Source of the DNA: Shewanella sp. OPT22
Lineage (GTDB): Bacteria > Pseudomonadota > Gammaproteobacteria > Enterobacterales > Shewanellaceae
Reading direction: 5' to 3'
Length of the DNA: 64,000 nucleotides
NCBI RefSeq assembly: GCF_004168585.1
Contig: NZ_PGVH01000043.1
Coordinates: forward strand, 1-64,000
Shown here in pieces: positions 6,564 through 13,754 of the stretch (position 1 is the stretch's first letter; each line of letters starts with the position of its first letter). A program made the translations under genes and the position numbers. A model generated the notes under the pieces. That model was not told the origin of the DNA, ran no database searches, and saw only the letters and a program-made list of their open reading frames with translations.

Positions 6564-6656
6564 CAAGTGCTTAAACAAAGACAAATACTTGTTGGCTCCT
6601 ACGCTGCGCTTCGAATTATATCCAATAAGTATTTGCCTGTTTAGTGGGTGTTATAT
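6558..6656 (+). repeat. attC site 9 (long type, beginning to degrade)
   Basis: R'' ATTTAAC at 6558, distal core GTTATAT at 6650-6656. The arms (CTTGTTGGCT and TCCAATAAG) carry mismatches absent from sites 1-8, and the L' box reads GTGGGTG instead of GCGGGCG. Confidence 0.82.
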
Positions 6657-6681
6657 TTACCACAAGGAACTGGTAACCTTC

Positions 6682-6972
6682 ATGTATTCTTTGACTATTT
6701 TGAGAATTGCTGTAATAACATCATTTAAGTATGTCGGATTATTAGTATGTATAATTGGAATACCTATATTTTACTTCAATGGTGAGTTAAATATAATTAT
6801 AAAAACTGGGTTATTCTTTGGGCTTCTTATCTTTTTCTGGTCAGTATATTCAGGCTTTTGCTTCATGTTTCATCGTATGAGTTTGCGTGAAAATAGTAAC
6901 CTAGAGCATTACTTAAAGTTGAGTGATGCAGAAAAAGGCAAAGAAATCGGCTCTTATTTTGAGGGTTGGTAG
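6682..6972 (+). CDS. Cassette 10: small membrane protein
   Basis: A 96-aa protein beginning at ATG 6682; the longer open frame upstream passes through the attC and is not real. AAGGAA lies 14 bases upstream, a rather long spacing. Two transmembrane helices: about 12-30 (FKYVGLLVCIIGIPIFYF) and 41-62 (LFFGLLIFFWSVYSGFCFMFH). The C-terminal 25 residues are charged and helical and probably cytoplasmic. Family unknown. No intact attC follows: only a fragment remains at 6984-7010. Confidence 0.7.
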   Translation: MYSLTILRIAVITSFKYVGLLVCIIGIPIFYFNGELNIIIKTGLFFGLLIFFWSVYSGFCFMFHRMSLRENSNLEHYLKLSDAEKGKEIGSYFEGW

Positions 6973-6983
6973 TACTGTACATT

Positions 6984-7011
6984 TAATAAGTGTACAAGCA
7001 GGACAAATACT
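6984..7011 (+). repeat. Truncated attC remnant (left half)
   Basis: TTTAATAAGTGTACAAGCAG followed by GACAAATACTGG resembles the left arm of the long attC type (compare TTTAACAAGTGCTT...GACAAATACTTG at site 9). The right half is missing, and the next gene begins immediately. Confidence 0.55.
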
Positions 7012-7028
7012 GGAAAAGGAGTTCAATT

Positions 7029-7601
7029 TTGAAATTAAGGTTGTTTGTAATTTTTTCTATTTTATTATCCTGTTCTGCACTTGCTGAAAAGTGCAAACTA
7101 GAATATCTAACAGAATTAGAATATACAGATATAGAATGTCAATTTTATCTCGGTACTGAGGCATACAGAAATCAGGTATACACCGTTGCCGCAGCTCACT
7201 GGAAATATGTTTTACAGTCCCCGACAAAGTATAGCGATGACGATCAGATAAAAGCTATGGCATTGAGTACTGTTACTTTTTTAATGTATCAAGGATTAGG
7301 GGGCAAACAAGATAGAGCTAAAGCTGTAAAAATTTGGGAAGAAGCTGCACGAAAAGGTGATTTTGAAGCACGAAGGCATTTAGGTTTTGCTTATTCAGAT
7401 TCGAACTTTGGTGGTAAAAACTTAATTAAAGCTTTAGGTTGGTATGAGTCAATTTTTCTTCTCGCTCCTGAGAATGGAGATATAGATAATGTAAAAGAAG
7501 ATGTATATCAAGATGCCATTGAAGAACGCTTCAAACTGAAATCTATGTTATCAAAGGAAGAGCTAAAAAAATCGCTGAAATTTGCTAAGAGTACACTGTA
7601 A
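7029..7601 (+). CDS. Secreted Sel1-like repeat protein
   Basis: A 190-aa protein starting at TTG 7029, chosen because AAGGAG sits 7 bases upstream and because it opens a clean Sec signal peptide (LKLRLFVIFSILLSCSALA, cleavage before EKC). An upstream GTG in frame would start inside the attC remnant. The mature part contains Sel1/TPR-type helical repeats, clearest at AKAVKIWEEAARKGDFEARRHLGFAYSD, followed by a degenerate repeat (LIKALGWYESIFLLAP). Sel1 proteins are periplasmic or secreted scaffolds; no partner is evident. Another Sel1 protein lies at 10639. It is fused directly to a half attC, so it can no longer be excised alone. Confidence 0.82.
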   Translation: MKLRLFVIFSILLSCSALAEKCKLEYLTELEYTDIECQFYLGTEAYRNQVYTVAAAHWKYVLQSPTKYSDDDQIKAMALSTVTFLMYQGLGGKQDRAKAVKIWEEAARKGDFEARRHLGFAYSDSNFGGKNLIKALGWYESIFLLAPENGDIDNVKEDVYQDAIEERFKLKSMLSKEELKKSLKFAKSTL

Positions 7602-7775
7602 ATAGCTAAGAAAATGATCATGAAGAACAAAAATAGTAAAGAGCTGGTTTATAGAATAAAAGCACTTAATAATTTTTTAAATTGAAGATTAAAACACCCA
7701 ACGCATGTCATGAGGTTAAAAGTGGCACTCAGAGCATGACTAATAAGCGATATTCATAGAAGGGAATCAAGGGTA

Positions 7776-8060
7776 ATGGATGTAATTTTTGAAGCATTAG
7801 CAAGTACGTTTAAGTTTGTTTTTCGTTTTTTAGTTGAAACGATTGTCGAGGTTTTGATCAAAGGGGCTGGTTATTTGGTCGTACGACCATTTACTAAAAA
7901 AGTAAATTCTGACAGTTTCCTAGTAGTTTTAACCGGTATAACATTTTGGGTATTGCTATTTGTTTCTTCTATTTATGGTTTTAGGTACTGGGAGGCAAGT
8001 AATTGTATCGCGCTAGAAGGTGCTTTTAATCATCAAACAAAGCAGTGCGAACATTATTAA
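7776..8060 (+). CDS. Small membrane protein (fossil cassette)
   Basis: A 94-aa protein of unknown family. An amphipathic N-terminus (FEALASTFKFVFRFLVETIVEVLI) is followed by a clear transmembrane helix at about 49-69 (FLVVLTGITFWVLLFVSSIYGF) and a short tail with two cysteines (NCIALEG, KQCEHY). AGGGAA or AAGGG lies just before ATG 7776. The 174 bp between the previous gene and this one hold no recognisable attC, so the two may have been joined by deletion of a site. Confidence 0.65.
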   Translation: MDVIFEALASTFKFVFRFLVETIVEVLIKGAGYLVVRPFTKKVNSDSFLVVLTGITFWVLLFVSSIYGFRYWEASNCIALEGAFNHQTKQCEHY

Positions 8061-8121
8061 TTACCAGTGTCGAGAGCAAGGCAATTACATCAACACTGAA
8101 GTGGTGATAGTTTTAATAATA

Positions 8122-8136
8122 GGTTAGGCGTTATAC
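8122..8136 (+). repeat. attC right-end remnant
   Basis: GGTTAGGCGTTATAC is the L'/R' end of a long-type attC (compare GTTAAGCGGGCGTTATAC). The rest of the palindrome between 8061 and 8121 can no longer be recognised. Confidence 0.5.
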
Positions 8137-8147
8137 ATTTTTTAGGC

Positions 8148-8462
8148 ATGGACAGGTTGATGAGAAAAATATTTGAATTCAAGGTTAAGGGTTACGCAAT
8201 CAAAATCATAAATTCTTGGTTTTGGGGAGCAAAGCTTTATATCAACGGTGATTTACGTGACACCGATAGGTCATTTTTAGCTTCAGGATACAAACCGTTA
8301 TTAATCGCTAACTTAGGTGAAGCTGGTGTTCTTGAAATTAATCCTTTATCTGGATTAATTTCTGTAGAAATGGATGCTTACTTACTCAAAGATGATGTAA
8401 AACAGCAAGTCTATAGTTCACACAAAAGATTAAGTCTTAAAGAGAAACGGCTTGCTCAATGA
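8148..8462 (+). CDS. Small soluble protein of unknown function
   Basis: A 104-aa, probably cytoplasmic protein. It alternates short beta-strands (FEFKVKGYAIKIINSW, AKLYINGDLRDT, GEAGVLEINPLSGLISVEM), suggesting a small beta-sheet domain; I know similar small proteins with an AKLYxNG motif as recurring hypotheticals but not their function. The start is uncertain: ATG 8148 or ATG 8160, neither with a strong ribosome binding site. It follows an attC remnant directly (GTTATAC ends at 8136), the usual position of a cassette gene. Confidence 0.65.
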   Translation: MDRLMRKIFEFKVKGYAIKIINSWFWGAKLYINGDLRDTDRSFLASGYKPLLIANLGEAGVLEINPLSGLISVEMDAYLLKDDVKQQVYSSHKRLSLKEKRLAQ

Positions 8463-8521
8463 TGTGTGTAATTGGAGCACCCAAAAAGTAACATTGATTG
8501 CCTACAATGATTTGTTGAGAG

Positions 8522-8560
8522 TTTTAGCAACCAGACTCGCCTGTTAGTTAGGCGTTATAG
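8522..8560 (+). repeat. attC right-half remnant
   Basis: TTTTAGCAACCAGACTCGCC plus TGTTAGTTAGGCGTTATAG parallels the right arm of the long attC type (TTTAGCCAACCAGTATTTGCC plus TGTTAAGCGGGCGTTATAC). The left arm upstream is eroded. Distal core GTTATAG at 8554-8560. Confidence 0.6.
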
Positions 8561-8563
8561 AAT

Positions 8564-8791
8564 ATGCAATATTAGGGTTACTGTTTAAAGGTAAATTCTG
8601 GCTTATTTGGAGTTGTTGTTCTTTTACTTTTAATTGTGTGTACTGTTATAGGCTCTCGAAAGAGTAATCAAGACTGGATGTTAGTTGTAGCTTTTTGTTC
8701 TCTTATGGCTTTGGTCGTACCTCAAGCTATCGATGATTATAAAAAAAGCTCCGAAGAAAGTACGTTAGAGCCATTTCATAGCCGTACGTAA
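8564..8791 (+). pseudogene. Broken small membrane-protein gene with an early amber stop
   Basis: An ATG at 8564, placed right after an attC core as in intact cassettes, opens a frame that meets TAG at codon 4 (8573-8575) and then stays open to TAA at 8789-8791, 76 codons in all. After the stop it encodes a membrane helix (GLFGVVVLLLLIVCTVIG) and a second hydrophobic stretch (WMLVVAFCSLMALVVP), like other cassette membrane proteins here. No good alternative start is visible. I infer a nonsense-inactivated cassette gene. A sequencing error or use of an internal GTG are other possibilities. Confidence 0.5.
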
Positions 8792-8875
8792 ACTGGGCAA
8801 ATAGTGCTTAATTTAATGATTATGAAGTAGTGAGCTCGTTGGTCATTTTGTCAAACTGTAGGCGCGTGTAATGAT

Positions 8876-9286
8876 ATGGATATCAGAATTTTACTGCTTT
8901 TGTTAATGTTGATAGCTGGTTGTTCAGAAAGTCAGAATAACCTCCTGCCAAATGACTCAAAAGTAATTGGATCATTGAAAGAGTTAAAAGTTGAGAAAAA
9001 ATATCTCGAAGATATCTCACTCTTCTATCCGGGAGCTCCCACTGAAGAGGCAAGGCTAAAAGCGGAATTAGTAACAAACTTAATGCTTTCAGCTTTAATT
9101 TCTAAAACAGAAAATGAAATTACTGAAAATGAGTTTTGGCTTATTCTTGAGGCTTGTGCGTACTATATGAAGTCTATGGATTCTGAAGAATTGGAACGTT
9201 CTCTCTTGTATATGGAGCAAATTATGGACATTTATGGAATTGAAAGCTCAGATGGTCGCTTAAACTATTGGCGTTACGGATTTTAA
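8876..9286 (+). CDS. Small lipoprotein
   Basis: A 136-aa protein with a clear lipoprotein signal (MDIRILLLLLMLIAGC, lipobox IAGC, Cys16). The mature region is mostly helical and acidic (PTEEARLKAELVTNLMLSAL, SKTENEITENEFW, DSEELERSLLYMEQIMDIYG). No known domain recognised. The 84 bp between it and the broken gene upstream contain no clear attC. Ribosome binding site weak. Probably a surface or periplasmic accessory protein of a fossil cassette. Confidence 0.72.
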   Translation: MDIRILLLLLMLIAGCSESQNNLLPNDSKVIGSLKELKVEKKYLEDISLFYPGAPTEEARLKAELVTNLMLSALISKTENEITENEFWLILEACAYYMKSMDSEELERSLLYMEQIMDIYGIESSDGRLNYWRYGF

Positions 9287-9539
9287 CTACTAAACCATCT
9301 AGCTATAGGACTTGATTAAGGCTGGTGCTGTTTATTTTTTAAACTGGCTTCAATGTAATAACTGAACACTTTTTCATTTGAATTTTGGTTATACGATCTT
9401 CTTTCTCAGAATGAGAAGATAGAAACTTAGACTAACAATAATGTTTTGTGTAAAGTTAACAATTACTTATTTTAAATAAGCGGTTGGTAAGAGCGCTTTG
9501 TAAAGCAAGGCTTTACTCTTAAATTCGCTATTTTTATAA

Positions 9540-9636
9540 GCTAACACAATTCAGCAGTGGCAATTAGAGTTTGGCTTTTGTCACTGTGTTCCAATATTTA
9601 GACGAATACTACCTGCCTTTAAGTTGGGCGTTAAAT
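9540..9636 (+). repeat. Degenerate attC (long type)
   Basis: GCTAACA at 9540 and the distal core GTTAAAT at 9630-9636 flank a weakened palindrome with TTTGGCTTTTGTCACTGTGTTCC, close to the loop of site 6 (TTGGCTTTTGTCACTGCGTTCC). The preceding 9287-9539 holds no gene I can support. Confidence 0.65.
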
Positions 9637-9655
9637 TGCAAAGGAGAAGCAATCG

Positions 9656-10024
9656 ATGTTAGTAATGTTAAGTGTGGCGGCATTAATGTATGCCTATTTT
9701 CAAGCATGCAATTCTTTAGACATCTCTGAAGAAAGAGATGGACATAACAAAAACTCATTTCTTTGGTGTAACTGGTTCGGCTTTTACATGCGTTTACAAG
9801 GGATCTTAGCTGTAATATATGCTCCATATCTCTACTATATAGAAGGGTATAATATTGAACAGCCAATTACAGCGGTAGTTGGTGTTATATTATTTGGTTT
9901 ATCATTCGTTGTTCTGAATAAGAGTAAAGTTGGCTGGTTTGTTGCGACGGTATTCACTCTTAATCCAGTATTTTGGGTTTTAAATGTACTTTATTACAAC
10001 AAAAATAAAGAGTGCTTTAAGTAG
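9656..10024 (+). CDS. Multi-helix membrane protein (cassette)
   Basis: A 122-aa protein with AAAGGAG 9 bases before the ATG. Hydrophobic helices at about 2-18 (LVMLSVAALMYAYFQAC), 44-64 (FYMRLQGILAVIYAPYLYY), 70-88 (PITAVVGVILFGLSFVVL) and 93-112 (GWFVATVFTLNPVFWVLNVLY). The loop after the first helix is charged (DISEERDGHNKN). No recognised family. It is flanked by degenerate attC sites on both sides, so it was once a cassette. Confidence 0.72.
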   Translation: MLVMLSVAALMYAYFQACNSLDISEERDGHNKNSFLWCNWFGFYMRLQGILAVIYAPYLYYIEGYNIEQPITAVVGVILFGLSFVVLNKSKVGWFVATVFTLNPVFWVLNVLYYNKNKECFK

Positions 10025-10028
10025 ATAG

Positions 10029-10127
10029 CTTCAACAGCGCTTAGCGAAGGCAAAAACTGATTAGAATCGATTTTTGGTATCGAATGATTAACTAATCAGT
10101 ATTTTACCTGTTAACTGGGCGTTATGT
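10029..10127 (+). repeat. Degenerate attC (long type)
   Basis: Begins near CTTCAACAGCGCTTAGCGAA and ends with TGTTAACTGGGCGTTATGT. The arms CTGATTAGAATCGAT and ATCGAATGATTAACTAATCAG can still pair, so it may still fold. Confidence 0.65.
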
Positions 10128-10143
10128 TGGAAAAGGGAATTAT

Positions 10144-10512
10144 ATGAATTTTCTTAAAAGTCTAATCATCAAACCAATAGAAGGGTACCTACTTTTAACG
10201 AGTTGGCTAATCCTTACTTTGTTATATTTGCAAATTGTTTTTTCAGCTACTGCAATTTTTTGCATGGTTGGTCTTTTGAGCTTTTATTTTATAGAGTTTC
10301 AATTCGCTTTGAACGTAATCTATGGTGCTTCTCTTTTAGGTTTTGTTTCTGGTGTTGTCTGGGCAGAGCGTATACGTAAAAGGCATGGTATTGTAACTTT
10401 TCATGGATACTTACTTTCAACTCCTGAAATTGAAGGGTGGCGAGACAAAGATGGAAATATAGTGCGCAGTCGATACCAACAGAAATCGTTCAAACAGGAA
10501 ATTCCTAGTTAA
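10144..10512 (+). CDS. Membrane protein of unknown function (cassette)
   Basis: A 122-aa protein with AAAAGGGA before ATG 10144. Helices at about 16-34 (LLLTSWLILTLLYLQIVF), 38-55 (AIFCMVGLLSFYFIEF) and 58-76 (LNVIYGASLLGFVSGVVW), followed by a soluble C-terminal tail of about 45 residues rich in Arg, Lys and Gln (ERIRKRHGIVTFHGYLLS, EIEGWRDKDGNIVRSRYQQK). The tail probably faces the cytoplasm. Family unknown. The gene follows the distal core of a degenerate attC by 17 bp. Confidence 0.7.
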   Translation: MNFLKSLIIKPIEGYLLLTSWLILTLLYLQIVFSATAIFCMVGLLSFYFIEFQFALNVIYGASLLGFVSGVVWAERIRKRHGIVTFHGYLLSTPEIEGWRDKDGNIVRSRYQQKSFKQEIPS

Positions 10513-10638
10513 TTCTTATCGTTATGCCATCTATTTTAGCTAATTGCTTTAGTTAATCTGAAGGACATTAGCAGAAGGGGGGGAGTGTTCATCTCCAGCT
10601 GCTTTAATACAACTATCTACGCAAAAGAGAATTAAACC

Positions 10639-11097
10639 TTGAATAAAAAAGTCATATATTTGTTTGCAGTTTTGGTTCTTCCTGTTTTAGCTAAGGCTGA
10701 CTCATACCCAACAGAGCTGGGCACATTTGTAGTACAAAACTCAGACTGTTCGACCCTTTTCGAATCTGGAAATTTAAAGAATGCACTGAGTCATTGTATT
10801 ACAGAAGCTAAGAATGGAAGTGTTACTGCTTCAGAGATCTTATCAAAAATTTATGCAGTAAAGGGCGCTCTACTTGATTATTCTAAAGCTTTGAAATGGG
10901 CGAAAATTGCAAGTGAAAAAGGAAGTGTGAATTCTCAGGCTATGCTAGGGCTTATGTATTTACGAGGCGAGGGTACAGAAAAAGATGTAAAGAAAGCGCA
11001 GCATTATATTCAATTGGCTATAGACAATGGCCATAAAGGTGCATTGCAACTTAGAAAGCTAATGAAGCGAGCAGGACTATGGCAGAAGAGTACTTAA
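10639..11097 (+). CDS. Periplasmic Sel1-repeat protein
   Basis: A 152-aa protein starting at TTG 10639 and led by a Sec signal peptide (KKVIYLFAVLVLPVLAKA). The mature protein has at least two good Sel1 repeats: SKALKWAKIASEKGSVNSQA with MLGLMYLRGEGTEKDVKKAQ, then HYIQLAIDNGHKGALQL. Sel1 proteins commonly act as periplasmic adaptors. It is the second Sel1 protein in this array (the other is at 7029), but the two are not close copies. A GA-rich stretch (AAAGAGA) serves as a weak ribosome binding site. No attC seen on either side. Confidence 0.85.
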   Translation: MNKKVIYLFAVLVLPVLAKADSYPTELGTFVVQNSDCSTLFESGNLKNALSHCITEAKNGSVTASEILSKIYAVKGALLDYSKALKWAKIASEKGSVNSQAMLGLMYLRGEGTEKDVKKAQHYIQLAIDNGHKGALQLRKLMKRAGLWQKST

Positions 11098-11233
11098 ACG
11101 CTTGACTAGAAATAGTAGTAATTTAAAAATAATTAACTAAAGATTATTTTAATGCTCAATTTCTAAGGTTAAAGATATAGTTTAAGTCTATGTTCAGTAG
11201 GCATTAGTATAACGGTTAAAGAATGGAGTCAAA

Positions 11234-11725
11234 ATGAAGTTAAGTCGTATTTTTATAGCGTTAGTCGTTTTGTTTATATGTAACACAACCTTAGCTAAGA
11301 GTACCAACGAAGATGATGTAACAGAGATAAAAAAAGTTATTGAAGCTTTCAGAGTGTCGATAATTGATAAAGATAAGCAAACGTTTAAGTCACTCTTTTA
11401 TAGTGAGAGCATTCCGTGGATTGCTGTATTTAGCGACGAAATGCTAAATATAAAACGAAAAATAAAACCAAATTACCCACGTTCAGTCGACTTTGGCAAA
11501 TTTGGACCTCCAGTGAAAATGATTTCTGACGATGAGGAACAAGAAGAAAAGATGTGGAATATTAAAGTTGAATCCGATGGTTATTTAGGTTCAGTTCATT
11601 TCAATTACAGCGATCATAGAAATGGAGTAAAAAAAGCCTTTGGAACCGAAGCATGGGACTTAGTCAAAGGTGATTCTGGTTGGAAAATTGTATCTATTAA
11701 ATATACTGTTACCGAAGTGTTGTAG
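11234..11725 (+). CDS. Exported NTF2-like (SnoaL/DUF4440-type) protein
   Basis: A 163-aa protein with a Sec signal peptide (MKLSRIFIALVVLFICNTTLA). The mature domain follows the NTF2-like pattern: an N-terminal helix (VTEIKKVIEAFRVSIIDKDKQTFKSLF) placing the D-K-D-x-x-x-F-x-S-L-F motif, then strands ending in the typical HRNGVKKAFGTEAWDLVKGDSGWKIVSIKYT. Such domains form cone-shaped pockets with very varied uses, so the role is open. AATGGAG lies 9 bases upstream of ATG. Family assignment is from pattern recognition. Confidence 0.72.
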   Translation: MKLSRIFIALVVLFICNTTLAKSTNEDDVTEIKKVIEAFRVSIIDKDKQTFKSLFYSESIPWIAVFSDEMLNIKRKIKPNYPRSVDFGKFGPPVKMISDDEEQEEKMWNIKVESDGYLGSVHFNYSDHRNGVKKAFGTEAWDLVKGDSGWKIVSIKYTVTEVL

Positions 11726-11812
11726 CTTTTGAACATTTAAAAGCTGACAAAACGTTCAACAAATTTTGTGTGATATAGGCGTTTTATCGTAAATTGAAAA
11801 TAGAGATGTAGT

Positions 11813-12079
11813 ATGAATAGAGATGAAATGGAAGCTTGGGAAACAACGAAAAATAAAGGAATTTTTAAATATATTCTCATTAATGGTGTGCTTATTTGGG
11901 GAGGAATGATGTTTGTAGCTATGGCCTTTATGAACAAACCCTTTGCGGAAGGTTTTACGTCTAAAGCTGCGATTATCCATTATATTGTATGGCCATCAGC
12001 AGGGGTTTTATTTGGCATTCTGACATGGTTTATAGCTCAAATACGGTACAAAAAAGCTCGAAAACAGGCAATGAAATAA
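11813..12079 (+). CDS. Two-helix inner-membrane protein
   Basis: An 88-aa protein: a charged N-terminus (MNRDEMEAWETTKNKG), a helix at about 20-39 (YILINGVLIWGGMMFVAMAF), a short periplasmic loop, a second helix at about 56-75 (IVWPSAGVLFGILTWFIAQI) and a basic tail (RYKKARKQAMK). Positive charges after the second helix place both ends in the cytoplasm. Function unknown. A possible eroded attC end (ATATAGGCGTTTTATC at 11775-11790) lies just upstream. Confidence 0.7.
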   Translation: MNRDEMEAWETTKNKGIFKYILINGVLIWGGMMFVAMAFMNKPFAEGFTSKAAIIHYIVWPSAGVLFGILTWFIAQIRYKKARKQAMK

Positions 12080-12206
12080 TAAATAGACTTATAAGTGTTT
12101 TCCCTTATGCATCAACCCAATGATATTCAGTGGGTTGAATTACCTTGTTTTTATCTAAGTATTTATTAGCAGCAGTATTTATACTTTTTTAATTAATGGA
12201 GTTTTA

Positions 12207-12980
12207 TCAGTTTCTACCTGCGATAACGCCGCCGTCAACATCCCAAATTGCACCAGTTACCCAGCTTGTACTGTCTTGCAGCAGAAACACAATACTCTTG
12301 GCCACATCATTTGGCATTCCAATACGGCCAATTGGGTGAAAGTCGTTAAAACCTATGAGTGCATCATCTACTTCATCTGGCTCGATGAAAGCTTCATAGA
12401 TTGGTGTTTTTACAACAGCAGGAGAAACGGCGTTTACTCTAATGTTGTGTTCGGCTAACTCCATCGCCATATGTTGCGTTAAAGCATGTAAACCTGCTTT
12501 TGCCATTGAGTATGCGGAAGAGGGGGTTGCTTTAATCGCTTGCTTGGCCCACATTGAACCAATATTTACGATCGAACCATGACCATGGTTACTCATATTT
12601 TGTGCTACTGATTGACTGATAAAGAAAATGGCTCTATTGAGTGAAGCATAAGCATCATAATCAAGATATTTATGCTCTAAAAATGGCTTAGGGTTAAAAT
12701 ATCCAGCTGCGTTTACTAAATAACTGATATGTCTTTTTTCCTCATTAAATATTTTGAGGACTCGATTAACATCTTCTTGTTCATAGAGGTTGGCTTGGAT
12801 TGTTTCAACAAAGCCGTTGTTTATCATTATTTTTGTTAAATCTGATTTAGCCGATTCTAGCTTCACATTATTTTTGCCTAAGATAATGATGTTTGTACCT
12901 TGCGAGGCGAGTAGTTTTGCCGTTGCCAAGCCTATGCCGCTTGTTCCACCGATAATTAGAGCCGTATTTGAAACTGTCAT
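12207..12980 (-). CDS. Short-chain dehydrogenase/reductase (SDR)
   Basis: A 257-aa NAD(P)-dependent oxidoreductase. The cofactor glycine motif is GGTSGIG (residues 11-17), the structural motif VNAAGYF follows, and the catalytic Ser...Tyr-x-x-x-Lys is INIGSMWAK...SAYSMAKAG. The C-terminus ends in [11 protein letters not shown], typical of classical SDRs. I start it at 12980 because GGAG lies 7 bases upstream; the longer frame adds 15 residues without support. It is the only minus-strand gene in the cassette region and faces a divergent HxlR regulator, so the pair is probably a redox or electrophile-responsive unit. Substrate unknown. Confidence 0.92.
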   Translation of the reverse strand: MTVSNTALIIGGTSGIGLATAKLLASQGTNIIILGKNNVKLESAKSDLTKIMINNGFVETIQANLYEQEDVNRVLKIFNEEKRHISYLVNAAGYFNPKPFLEHKYLDYDAYASLNRAIFFISQSVAQNMSNHGHGSIVNIGSMWAKQAIKATPSSAYSMAKAGLHALTQHMAMELAEHNIRVNAVSPAVVKTPIYEAFIEPDEVDDALIGFNDFHPIGRIGMPNDVAKSIVFLLQDSTSWVTGAIWDVDGGVIAGRN

Positions 12981-13109
12981 AGTGTATCTCCGATATATGT
13001 TAAAGTTTGACGGTAAGTTAACCAATCATCGGCCTATTAAAAAGTAGGTACAAATTAGTAAGGTAGTTACTTTATGGTGCATCTTTATGAAAGATAGGCA
13101 GAAAAAAAT

Positions 13110-13436
13110 ATGAACAAAATAGAGCTGAGCGACAGTGCGCAGATGGTTCAAGCAATTTATGGTTGTAAATGGTCGATTACGATTTATCAACTTCTAGCAG
13201 AAGGCATTAATCGCCCTGGCGAAATGGTGCGTAGCACTGAAGGTTTAACGACCAAAGTTATGAATCAGTGTTTAAGGAAAAATATAGAGTTCGGAATTTT
13301 GGAGCGAATTTCATATAACGAAGTCCCTCCAAGAGTGGAATACAGAGTCACTGACTTCGGCAGAAAATTTATGAATGTTCTTGATGAGATAGAAAAACTT
13401 CAAAATGAAATAGACAGTACAAGAAAACAAGTGTGA
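13110..13436 (+). CDS. HxlR-family transcriptional regulator
   Basis: A 108-aa winged-helix protein. The pattern GCKWSITIYQLLAEGINRPGEMVR, then GLTTKVMNQCLRKNIEFGILER and PPRVEYRVTDFGRKFM matches HxlR/MarR-like regulators (KW-x-x-x-I-L...R-F-x-E-L...L-L...G-L...P-x-x-V-E-Y-x-L-T-x-x-G). Many HxlR proteins sense electrophiles or oxidants through a cysteine; here Cys19 is next to the KW motif. It is divergent from the SDR gene with 129 bp between, a usual layout for a regulator and its target. Confidence 0.85.
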   Translation: MNKIELSDSAQMVQAIYGCKWSITIYQLLAEGINRPGEMVRSTEGLTTKVMNQCLRKNIEFGILERISYNEVPPRVEYRVTDFGRKFMNVLDEIEKLQNEIDSTRKQV

Positions 13437-13754
13437 TCATTAGTATTTAATTTCTTAGGTTGGAGGTTTGAAAATGACAATTCATCACTTTTTCCTGTTA
13501 TTAAGGCGTTATAAATAAAAAGGTTTTTTATGAAACGAAATCACCAGTGATATTCTTTTTGTGATAACGTTAGTAGCTCTTTATCAACTATAAATATCGC
13601 CCCATAGAGAAAAATAAGAAGCCGAAAGAGTAAGTTAATACTAGAAAGTGATAACAAATGCCTAAGTTACTTGGAGCTTTACACTTTTATTTCAAGGGCT
13701 AGGAATCAACTTTAAATTTGCCCATGATGGGCAATGCTAACAAAAGAATATCGT
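13437..13754 (+). other. Gene-free stretch with attC remnant and palindrome
   Basis: About 300 bp without a supportable gene. CTGTTATTAAGGCGTTATAA (13495-13514) is the right end of a long-type attC, the last such remnant I can see in the array. Near the next gene is a perfect palindrome TTGCCCAT-G-ATGGGCAA at 13718-13734, a candidate operator. Confidence 0.5.

Larger units (their letters stand above)
1231..13514. mobile_element. Chromosomal integron: integrase, attI and gene cassette array
   Basis: An integron integrase gene on the minus strand faces a series of short + strand genes. Each gene is followed by an imperfect palindrome that begins with an R'' core (consensus RYYYAAC) and ends with GTTRRRY. 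From 2425 to 6656 the first nine cassettes can be cut out precisely at G/TTRRRY. Beyond 6.7 kb the palindromes are partly or mostly eroded; the last recognisable right-half remnant ends at 13514. Genes to 15980 resemble cassette genes (short, same strand, accessory functions) but I find no sites around them. The right boundary is therefore uncertain, somewhere between 13.5 kb and the terminator at 15988. Confidence 0.9.

Noticed and set aside
6589-6681. N-terminal extension of the cassette 10 protein through attC site 9
   Set aside because: The extra residues are translated attC sequence; the gene starts at ATG 6682.
11737-11980. Minus-strand frames overlapping the gene at 11813
   Set aside because: Low-complexity translations in the shadow of a + strand membrane protein with a plausible start.
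2434-12079. Toxin-antitoxin pairs, expected in chromosomal integrons
   Set aside because: I looked for short overlapping two-gene units of RelE/ParE, HigB or Phd types and recognised none.
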